Assembly (NCBI GenBank): GCA_017619755.1
Contig: JAFZRU010000018.1
Coordinates: 1 to 64,000 of the forward strand
Origin: Prevotella sp.
Lineage (GTDB): Bacteria > Bacteroidota > Bacteroidia > Bacteroidales > Bacteroidaceae
DNA: 64,000 nt
Direction: 5' to 3'
A program made the translations under genes and the position numbers. The number at the start of each line of letters is the position of its first letter. The first letter of the stretch is position 1. Positions 1 through 6,488 of the stretch are shown one piece after another. Below the pieces are notes generated by a model. That model was not told where the DNA came from, did no database searches, and saw only the letters and a program-made list of their open reading frames with translations.

Positions 1-1
1 A

Positions 2-82
2 ACTGAGAGGTATAATCTTCGAGGGCATTATGGCAACCCGGCACAAAATGTCGGGGAAGAATGGTATGCGAACGAAAAGTGA
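2..82 (+). CDS. Possible C-terminal tail of a gene entering from the left edge
   Basis: An open frame runs from the first bases to a TGA and reads as a plausible hydrophilic C-terminus of 26 residues ending in EEWYANEK. A 39-bp palindrome follows 37 nt later and could end the transcript. With only 26 codons visible the open frame could be chance, and no family can be assigned. Confidence 0.35.
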   Translation, partial: TERYNLRGHYGNPAQNVGEEWYANEK

Positions 83-119
83 CAATAATGAACCCTACGA
101 ATCATTTTTTCGACCTTTT

Positions 120-158
120 TTATCCCGAACTCAGGTTATTAACCTGAGTTCGGGATAA
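120..158. repeat. 39-bp perfect palindrome
   Basis: Two 19-nt arms are perfect inverted copies around a single central T; the left arm begins TTATCCCGAACTCAGG. A run of T precedes it on the plus strand, but no T run follows on either strand, so it is not a textbook intrinsic terminator. It could still end the incoming plus-strand gene or a leftward transcript, or it could be a protein-binding palindrome. It lies 15 nt from a parS-like site. Confidence 0.85.
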
Positions 159-173
159 GCATCAAGATGAAAA

Positions 174-189
174 GGTTTCACGTGGAACA
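174..189. other. parS-like partition site
   Basis: The minus strand reads TGTTCCACGTGAAACC, which matches 15 of 16 positions of the bacterial parS consensus TGTTNCACGTGAAACA. ParB proteins load chromosomes at such sites, usually near the replication origin. A single near-perfect match in 64 kb is unlikely by chance, but whether it is bound cannot be told from sequence. If real, it places this end of the window in the origin-proximal part of the chromosome. Confidence 0.6.
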
Positions 190-400
190 TATTTTATAAA
201 TACCTTTTACTTATATAACGTTAACTGATTAAAAATATCTATCTGAATATTTTGAAAATATGGCTATTATGATTAATTTTGTTGTCTAAATATTTCATTA
301 ATCAATTAGCAATAGCCCTATGTTATCAAGAGACAAAATTACACGATGCCTCTCTTTATCCAAAATTATGACAATTTTACTTTAGCAATAATCGACGATG

Positions 401-432
401 CAAAGTTACCGATTAAATTTGATACTCTCCAA
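401..432 (-). promoter_or_regulatory. Leftward Bacteroidota promoter with no obvious gene
   Basis: On the minus strand TTG (432-430) is followed after 21 nt by TAACTTTG (408-401), a good fit to the Bacteroidota primary-sigma promoter. Transcription would start near 395 and run left. No convincing ORF lies between there and the palindrome at 120-158, so the product could be a non-coding RNA of about 270 nt, or the promoter may be fortuitous. Confidence 0.5.
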
Positions 433-436
433 TAGG

Positions 437-482
437 AAAAGGCCATTTCTAAACCCAAAATCAAGTTTAGAAATGGCCTTTT
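437..482. terminator. Strong hairpin terminator
   Basis: Arms of 18 nt (437-454 and 465-482) are perfectly complementary around a 10-nt loop and end in AAAA/TTTT, so the hairpin can work in both directions. It lies about 80 nt beyond the stop codon of the leftward C10-peptidase-like gene. Confidence 0.75.
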
Positions 483-563
483 CTCTGCCTTTAGGGGTGC
501 TCAACATACAGATTAAAAGTTGCCAAGTCGTAAAATTGAATTTTGACACATCCCCAGCTATCA

Positions 564-3056
564 TTACCTCACCACGACCTTCTTCCCGTCGATGATGTTC
601 ACGCCTTTCTGTGGACTCAAAAGGTACTTTCCGTCAATGGAATAGATAGATTTCTCCTTGTCCTTGTTCGTCAATATGTTCTTGATGTCAGAAGTTCCCT
701 TATCGGTTAAATAGCCTGGGGCTTCCGGCCCGCCGTCGATACGGGCATAGCCGTGGTCGGTATGATCCTTGTCAAATGTTGTTCCCTTTCCGCCCACAAG
801 ATTCGTGCAACCAGAGAACATACTGTTTCCATATGTTATCTTTTCGGTGTTCCATTCGTTGCTGGCATAAATGGTGGTTAAGCCGGAGCATCTATAAAAC
901 ATACCCATCATGCTTGTCACGTTGCTTGTATTGAATCCGCTTAAATCGAGGCTTTTTAGATTGGGGCAGTTACCAAACATACCAGTCATGTCTACCAAGT
1001 TGCCTGTATTGAATCCGCTTATGTCAAGACTTGTCAAATTATAACAGCTATAGAACATCCATCCCATTTCTGTTACGTTTTCAGTATTCAATCCGCTCAC
1101 ATCGAGACTTGTTAGGCTGGCACAGCCATAGAACATACTGTTCATATCTGTCACGTTGTCCGTGTTCCAATTGTTCACATCGAGGCTCGTCAGGTTGTAG
1201 CAGCAATAGAACATATTACTCATGGTCGTGACGTTATCCATGTTCCAGCCGCTCAGATCAAGGTTTGTCAGGCCGTAGCAGCCGTAGAACAAAGATTCCA
1301 TGTTCGTCACGTTTTCTGTTTTGAAACCGCTTACGTCAAGGTTCGTCAAGTTGGCGCAGCTGTTGAACAGACTATTCATATTCGTTACCTTGCCCGTGTC
1401 CCAGCCGCTCACATCGAGGCTCGTCAGGCTGGAGCAGCCGTTGAACAGACTGTTCATATTCGTTACCTTGCCCGTGTCCCAGTCGCTCACATCGAGGCTC
1501 GTCAGGCTGGAGCAGCCGTGGAACAAAGATTCCATGTCAGTCACGTTGTCGGTCTTGAAGCCGCTCACGTCGAGACTCGTCAGGCCGGAGCAACCGTAGA
1601 ACATTTCGTTCATATTCGTTACCTTGCCCGTGTTCCAGCCGTTCACGTCGAGGCTCGTCAGGCGGGAGCAGCCGGAGAACATATTACTCATGTCTGTCAC
1701 ATATTCAGTGTTGAGATTTTTTAAACCTTTTATAGACTCCAATTTTCTACAATCTTTAAACAGATTGTTGCAGTTTGTCATCTTGTAATCTGCAAACGAG
1801 GCATCAAACTCACATTCTGTGATTTCCTGTTTGTCCCAGGGTAAACCCAAAAAGAAAAATTGTCCCGATCGTTCCGCTTTTTTCGTATCATAGAAAAAAG
1901 TCACTTTTCCCTCTTCAAGAACAGCGTAAGGACGTTCCTTTCCAAGAAAAATTTCAGAATTGGGGCGAAGCCCTATACGGGCATATTGGAAACTATTGTA
2001 TCCCACAACATTATTCAATGAATAATACGCATCCATAGATCCACTCCACCCAAAGTTCAAATGAAAATAGGCTTCAGCGACTCCACCATTATTATTCACA
2101 TCATAGCCGTCAAGAACAAACTGATGGTATCCTGTTCCTATATTTGTGCCATTGTATAAAACAGGATGACCACCTTTCAATTCCTCATACAAAATCTGAC
2201 ACCAGTCTTGATAATCATAGTTGCTTTTAGATACTTCTACACCTCCAAAATAGTCAAAATAATCCTCAAATGCTTGATTAGTCATAGTTGCAGCGCTTCC
2301 ATACAAACCATAGTCGGCCTGGAGCGCTGTACCACATAGCACCATCAGTTTCGCCACCGCATCAGCTTCTGCACTCGAATACTGATTCTTTTTATAATCG
2401 GGCAGTATGTTTGGCCAGTCAATACGCGTGACACGCTGCTCGGAAACAGTTATCTGGCTTGTTTTTGTGGTATAACCTGGAATAGTTTGGCTGGTTACCT
2501 CAGGCCATTTGTAATAATACATCACTTGCGCCATCGCCGTAGCCATTTGTCCCGTCAATGCATGTTGCCCTCCAATGGTAGGGCATTTACGATTATAGGG
2601 ATCCAATACATCCCAATGGCAATTCAGCAAGGGCGAGATGTAGTCGTTAACTGGTGCTTGATGGGGTGCCGATTGCACTTCGGGGTGTTCCCGCAAATAT
2701 TTCACCTGATCGGCATAGTCTTCGAGCAAGGCCTGCAGGTTGCAGGGGATGTTGTCGGCATCGAAATGGCCGTCGTAGGAATAGCCCAGCACACCCGGCA
2801 TGCGGTCCTCGCCGCTGACAATGACAAACCCTCCGTTCGCCTCGTCGTTGAACACATAGAACTCGTTGCGGCTGACAGCAACGGCAAGTTCAGGCGTCTT
2901 GCGTGGTGACTGAACTATTCTTTTGGTCATCCGTTTTTGTCCCAAATTGCCGAATAACTGGCTGGCTTTCTGCCGGGCTTCCTGTTCGCCGATGGATCTG
3001 GCTTCTACTGCGGTCAGCGCGAGCAAAGCGATTAAGAGTAATGAGAGTTTCTTCAT
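564..3056 (-). CDS. Secreted C10 (streptopain)-like protein with BspA-type repeats; catalytic Cys replaced
   Basis: The protein has 830 residues. The start was chosen at MKKLSLLLIALLALTAVEA, a clean Sec signal; an upstream in-frame Met would add 22 non-signal residues. Residues about 20-135 resemble the prodomain of C10 peptidases. Residues 140-360 match the streptopain catalytic fold, with the HALTG.MATAMAQVM motif, His311 in HQFVLDGYD and Trp in FGWSG. The position that should be the nucleophilic Cys is Gln170 (CAA at 2549-2547), so peptidase activity is probably lost. Residues about 428-765 hold roughly 13 DUF285/BspA-like repeats of 26 residues with the pattern MFxGCxxLTSLDVSGxNT, typical of surface adhesion proteins. 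The C-terminus KGVNIIDGKKVVVR resembles the sorting tail of the other secreted proteins here. A surface binding or decoy role is inferred. Confidence 0.9.
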   Translation of the reverse strand: MKKLSLLLIALLALTAVEARSIGEQEARQKASQLFGNLGQKRMTKRIVQSPRKTPELAVAVSRNEFYVFNDEANGGFVIVSGEDRMPGVLGYSYDGHFDADNIPCNLQALLEDYADQVKYLREHPEVQSAPHQAPVNDYISPLLNCHWDVLDPYNRKCPTIGGQHALTGQMATAMAQVMYYYKWPEVTSQTIPGYTTKTSQITVSEQRVTRIDWPNILPDYKKNQYSSAEADAVAKLMVLCGTALQADYGLYGSAATMTNQAFEDYFDYFGGVEVSKSNYDYQDWCQILYEELKGGHPVLYNGTNIGTGYHQFVLDGYDVNNNGGVAEAYFHLNFGWSGSMDAYYSLNNVVGYNSFQYARIGLRPNSEIFLGKERPYAVLEEGKVTFFYDTKKAERSGQFFFLGLPWDKQEITECEFDASFADYKMTNCNNLFKDCRKLESIKGLKNLNTEYVTDMSNMFSGCSRLTSLDVNGWNTGKVTNMNEMFYGCSGLTSLDVSGFKTDNVTDMESLFHGCSSLTSLDVSDWDTGKVTNMNSLFNGCSSLTSLDVSGWDTGKVTNMNSLFNSCANLTNLDVSGFKTENVTNMESLFYGCYGLTNLDLSGWNMDNVTTMSNMFYCCYNLTSLDVNNWNTDNVTDMNSMFYGCASLTSLDVSGLNTENVTEMGWMFYSCYNLTSLDISGFNTGNLVDMTGMFGNCPNLKSLDLSGFNTSNVTSMMGMFYRCSGLTTIYASNEWNTEKITYGNSMFSGCTNLVGGKGTTFDKDHTDHGYARIDGGPEAPGYLTDKGTSDIKNILTNKDKEKSIYSIDGKYLLSPQKGVNIIDGKKVVVR
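762..1775 (-). repeat. About 13 tandem 78-bp coding repeats (DUF285/BspA-like)
   Basis: The 3' half of the C10-like gene is a tandem array with a 78-bp period (26 codons). Neighbouring units near 1376-1530 are almost identical at DNA level, which points to recent duplication or gene conversion. The limits are approximate because the outer units are diverged. Confidence 0.85.
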
Positions 3057-3111
3057 GTCCAAATGATTGTTTGTTAATGGAAAAGCCTGTTCGTAACTAA
3101 TTGAATTTATG

Positions 3112-3119
3112 CAAATATA
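3112..3119 (-). promoter_or_regulatory. -7 promoter motif for the C10-like gene
   Basis: The minus strand reads TATATTTG about 55 nt upstream of the chosen ATG, matching TAnnTTTG. The -33 TTG is not clear. Confidence 0.5.
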
Positions 3120-3122
3120 CAC

Positions 3123-3584
3123 CTATTTGGAGACGGGGCGAATTGTATGACCGTCTCGGCGTGAGCCGTTGTTCCAAAACGTGTTGCTTGAATTGAAGCA
3201 TAAGAGGTAGCTTGAGTTAGACGAGGCTTTCGTGGACGACCAGTAATGGCCGCCGCTGCCTGCGTATATGAGGCCGTCAACCCACTGCTTACCCGCTGCA
3301 GGCAAAAATATCGTGCAGCCATTGGATTTGCTTGTGAACTTTTGGCAGTCGGCACCATTGATGGTAGTCTTTTCATTGTAGCAGTAGTTTTGCAATTCTT
3401 TTATTTGTTCAATTGACGGCATCACTCAGGAACTGCCCCATTTCACGTGAGCAACGTCGTACTCCGTGCCAGCGATATCGCTACCGAGGTCGATGGCATG
3501 TGGATGGTTGTCATCGGGGCAGGATTGTGCTTTTGCCGTGAGTGCGACAAGCATTAGTGTGAGGGTGAATAGTATTTTTTTCAT
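3123..3584 (-). pseudogene. Broken FISUMP-domain secreted protein (in-frame TGA plus internal deletion)
   Basis: Translation starts with the signal peptide MKKILFTLTLMLVALTAKAQ and then CPDDNHPHAIDLG, the opening of the FISUMP (major paralogous) domain also seen twice in the gene at 6489-9194. The frame meets TGA at 3428-3426 and then continues unbroken as MPSIEQIKELQNYC to IRPVSK. Aligned with the second FISUMP copy in the neighbour (WGKPWKTPS), the stop falls exactly on a conserved Trp, so a TGG to TGA change is likely. The segment normally between IDLG and SDIAGT (LPSGTKWSCCN and on) is missing, apparently by in-frame deletion. Other genes in the window use TGA as stop, so recoding is unlikely. 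A short secreted product could still be made. Confidence 0.8.
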
Positions 3585-3615
3585 AGGGGTGATGTTTGAA
3601 TAATCATTTAGGTTA

Positions 3616-3646
3616 CAAATATAAACATTTGTTTTCAAATCATCAA
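3616..3646 (-). promoter_or_regulatory. Promoter of the broken FISUMP gene
   Basis: TTG (3646-3644), a 20-nt spacer and TATATTTG (3623-3616) on the minus strand form a full consensus Bacteroidota promoter, 32 nt upstream of the ATG. The pseudogene therefore still seems to be transcribed. Confidence 0.65.
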
Positions 3647-3723
3647 TAAATTAGGAGTTTTTTTGCATTTATATTATTTCCTCATCAATTTGGCCATCAT
3701 TTCTTGCCTCTCTGTCCATTACG

Positions 3724-3765
3724 AAATGACGCTCACCAACTCGCAAGGGATGGTGAGCGTCATTT
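3724..3765. terminator. Hairpin after the M4 peptidase gene
   Basis: Arms 3724-3738 and 3751-3765 are perfect 15-bp complements around a 12-nt loop, 22 nt beyond the stop codon of the leftward M4 peptidase gene. No long T run follows, so intrinsic termination is likely but not certain. Confidence 0.65.
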
Positions 3766-3786
3766 CATCATCAAGGAAAAGGAGAC

Positions 3787-6099
3787 TTATTTCACGACAT
3801 ATTTCTTTCCGTTCTTGATATAGACACCCTTTGATGGAACGTCAACGATGCGTCCCATAAGGTCATAGAATACTGTGCCGGGCTGCTGGTTGTCCACCGT
3901 CCTTGCGATGCCGTCGAGCATGGGAGGCACGTCATCGTCATACACACCCACGGCATCCCATGCGTCAGCCACACTTTTCTTCTCCTCGCCCTCGCCATAG
4001 AGGTCGTCGGCAGCTTGCAACGCACACATCCGGAAATCAGCATACTGTGACTCCGTGGTGGCATAATAGACCAAGGCACGGTAAGCGATTTGTCTCGACT
4101 TCTCAATGCCAATGCCCTTCACGTCATATTCGAATCCATCATCGTTGACTCCTTCATCACCATCTGTGAGCAAGTAATACCATTTGTTGGCCACGCTGCT
4201 GTTGGTGTGAACACCACCATAGTCATTTCCTTCTGAAGTGTCGTCGGTATCCACCCAACTTTCACCGCAATAAGTGGAGGGAGCCGGTTCATCCCCGTCC
4301 ATGCTGTTTTCCGGGTGGGCCATGTCGCGCATGTTGGAATGGCCGATGATGAGTCCGTCTCCTCCGATAAACCAGGGTGTATCATCACCTTTGACGTACT
4401 TCTTGACACTGATTCCCATGATGTCGGAGAAGGATTCGTTGAGTGCGCCCGACTCCCCGGCGTATTCCAATTGTGCTGTACTCCCTGTGACGAGGTGCGA
4501 GAACTCATGGGCCATCATTGACAACTCGACGCAAGGAGTCATGGTTTTGTCGCCCATGCCATACACCATGGGATTGGGTGTCAAACCTGACATCGCCGCT
4601 GCATTGTCAAGTGGGGAGTCGATGATGGTGCTCGCCTCTTCGTCGTTGTTCAAGAATACCAGGTTGTAAACAGGGGAACCTTCGTCGTCATAACTGTCAC
4701 GATTAAACACCTCGTTGTAGAAATCGAGTGTTTTCTCCATTCCCCAATGGATGTCCACCACAGCCGACGGTCCTTTCTCATAAGTGATTTCTATTTCTGT
4801 TCCATTCTCGTTGTATTCCAACTTGCCTGTCTCGTCAGGCTTGATGGGAACACAAGCCACCACGTAATCACCTAATTCCGGAAGACCATCTTCATCAAGG
4901 ATTGTTTTCCCATTTTCATCTTTCATTGGTGTCGTAGTCGTAACGACCAGCGTGGCCCCGGCAGATGGTATTTCATCATAGCGTTTGATGAAATCCTCAT
5001 CCGTGGAATAAGGCAACTTCCCAAAGAACAAATTATCTTCATCAATCATTCCCGTTGACAGGTCGCCATTTTTATCAGGCAAACCATAAGTGATGACAAA
5101 CTTGTATGTGGTGAAAAAATCTGTTGGTGAAGGCACCACTTCCACCACCTCGCCGAATTCATTCGTATAGGACAATTTTTTGAAAGTGATGTTTGTCAAT
5201 GTATAGGCATCGAAATAAGCTTTGCTGCTCATCAACAATTTGGAGAAATCGTTGATGTATCTTGTGAGGTCCATGTCAACATCTTCAGAATTTTCGAGAT
5301 ATTTTTGCCATTCCAACAGCATTTTCTCCGTGATTTCATCATAGTTGGATGGCAGGTTGCCTTGGGGAAGATACTTGAAGAGCTTGCGCATTTCCAACAA
5401 TTCTTCGATTGTTGGCAGATACGCCCCATTGAGAGTGTAGATGTTTCGTTTCTGGTCATAGAGCAAGTAATTATGTTCATTGGCCGACAATGACGCATCT
5501 AACGTCACCTCGCCGCAGAAGATGCCGTTTCCTTTCACGGTAATCGGTTTCCCCGGTGTCGTCTCTTTCTGGATGTTGTGCATGGTGGGAATCTGCTTGA
5601 TGACCTCTCCCGTCTCAGCATCGGTGTAAACCCATTTCATACCATCAATGGAGAGCATTTTCAATGCATACCGATACCCGTCTTTGGTGTTGACGAGGTA
5701 GAGCTTTCGCCCCATCAGGTCGGTAGGTGTGCCGCCGATGTAAACGGTGCTTCCCCCCTTGATTTTCGCTGGTGTCTGTGAAACCTCCATTACTGTTCCA
5801 TTGGCCGACTTCACCTTGCCGTCCTTCACATGGAGCAACACCTGTGAATGTTCCACCTCCACTCCCTGTACATACTGCCGGTACTCGATACGCTGCATGC
5901 CGAGTTGGTCGGTTTTCTCTCCCACCAGCCTCCATTCTGTTCCGGAAGGTTGTGAGAACCACTTGTCGAAACATTGTTCAACATTCTCCACTGATACATT
6001 GTCATTCTTCAGCACCTTGAAGAAATGACCGTTTTTACTTGCCGCCTGAATGCCCAAGGCCATTAGGAGCAACAAAAGAATAGTAGTGTTTTTTTTCAT
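3787..6099 (-). CDS. Secreted M4 (thermolysin-like) metallopeptidase
   Basis: The 770-residue protein begins with a Sec signal (MKKNTTILLLLLMALGIQA). Residues about 25-170 form the FTP/PepSY-type propeptide that keeps M4 enzymes inactive until processed. The catalytic domain follows: the zinc motif HEFSH at 531-535, the third zinc ligand Glu555 in GALNESFSD, and His631 in GVHTNSSVANKW, all expected for an active thermolysin-like endopeptidase. An unusual insertion of roughly 110 residues (about 205-315), rich in Leu, Lys and Glu, lies between prodomain and catalytic core. The C-terminus FYDLMGRIVDVPSKGVYIKNGKKYVVK-type tail is shared with other secreted proteins here and probably serves export or surface attachment. 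It is transcribed alone from a strong promoter at 6152-6183. Confidence 0.95.
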   Translation of the reverse strand: MKKNTTILLLLLMALGIQAASKNGHFFKVLKNDNVSVENVEQCFDKWFSQPSGTEWRLVGEKTDQLGMQRIEYRQYVQGVEVEHSQVLLHVKDGKVKSANGTVMEVSQTPAKIKGGSTVYIGGTPTDLMGRKLYLVNTKDGYRYALKMLSIDGMKWVYTDAETGEVIKQIPTMHNIQKETTPGKPITVKGNGIFCGEVTLDASLSANEHNYLLYDQKRNIYTLNGAYLPTIEELLEMRKLFKYLPQGNLPSNYDEITEKMLLEWQKYLENSEDVDMDLTRYINDFSKLLMSSKAYFDAYTLTNITFKKLSYTNEFGEVVEVVPSPTDFFTTYKFVITYGLPDKNGDLSTGMIDEDNLFFGKLPYSTDEDFIKRYDEIPSAGATLVVTTTTPMKDENGKTILDEDGLPELGDYVVACVPIKPDETGKLEYNENGTEIEITYEKGPSAVVDIHWGMEKTLDFYNEVFNRDSYDDEGSPVYNLVFLNNDEEASTIIDSPLDNAAAMSGLTPNPMVYGMGDKTMTPCVELSMMAHEFSHLVTGSTAQLEYAGESGALNESFSDIMGISVKKYVKGDDTPWFIGGDGLIIGHSNMRDMAHPENSMDGDEPAPSTYCGESWVDTDDTSEGNDYGGVHTNSSVANKWYYLLTDGDEGVNDDGFEYDVKGIGIEKSRQIAYRALVYYATTESQYADFRMCALQAADDLYGEGEEKKSVADAWDAVGVYDDDVPPMLDGIARTVDNQQPGTVFYDLMGRIVDVPSKGVYIKNGKKYVVK

Positions 6100-6151
6100 A
6101 AGTTTTAAGATGTTGGTTGTTTAGATTTCAAGAATGTGTTCAATTTAGATG

Positions 6152-6183
6152 CAAAGATAACTTAATTTCTACATAATGCGCAA
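6152..6183 (-). promoter_or_regulatory. Promoter of the M4 peptidase gene
   Basis: TTG (6183-6181), 21 nt, then TATCTTTG (6159-6152) on the minus strand, about 53 nt upstream of the ATG. Confidence 0.65.
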
Positions 6184-6230
6184 CAATGCACGCACTATTT
6201 TGAGAAAATTTTGAGATGTGCAGATGTACG

Positions 6231-6465
6231 GATGGATTTTGTGCAAAAACGGCCTGAAAGGCCAAAAGCAATCAGCCCAGGGCAACGCCCTGGGGAATAG
6301 GGTGAGCCAATTGTCGCCCTGCAAGGGCAAAAGCCTTATAGATGTCATAAAGCTTTTGCCCTTGCAGGGCGCATTCTACTCCGTTATATACCATTTACCC
6401 AGGGCGTTGCCCTGGGCTGGTATCTCGTTGGCCTTTCAGGCCGTTTCCTTTCGCACAGGACGAAA
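6231..6465. repeat. Nested palindromic element, copy 1 (inner part inverted)
   Basis: The element contains hairpins GGCCTGAAAGGCC, CCCAGGGCAACGCCCTGGG and GCCCTGCAAGGGC, and its two halves are themselves rough inverted copies. Outer flanks are a GGATTTTGTGCAAA side and a GCACAGGACGAAA side. In this copy the inner block starts with AAAAGCAATCAGCCC and ends with GGTATCTCGTT, the reverse of copies 3-5, although the outer flanks keep their order. It separates the M4 gene from the 3' end of the gene at 6489-9194. Short ORFs across it are not believable genes. Confidence 0.9.
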
Positions 6466-6488
6466 TAAAGCTTTAAGCCTATGATTTT

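Noticed and set aside
762-1775. CRISPR-like periodic repeats
   Set aside because: The 78-bp period is a coding repeat without unique spacers; no cas genes are present.
3426-3428. TGA recoded as Trp or selenocysteine
   Set aside because: TGA ends other genes here and no selenocysteine-type context is evident; a nonsense mutation with deletion explains the locus better.
6218-6484. Short ORFs inside the palindromic elements (also near 24633, 26089, 37180, 44644)
   Set aside because: They come from the hairpin sequences themselves, differ in frame between copies and end at element borders.
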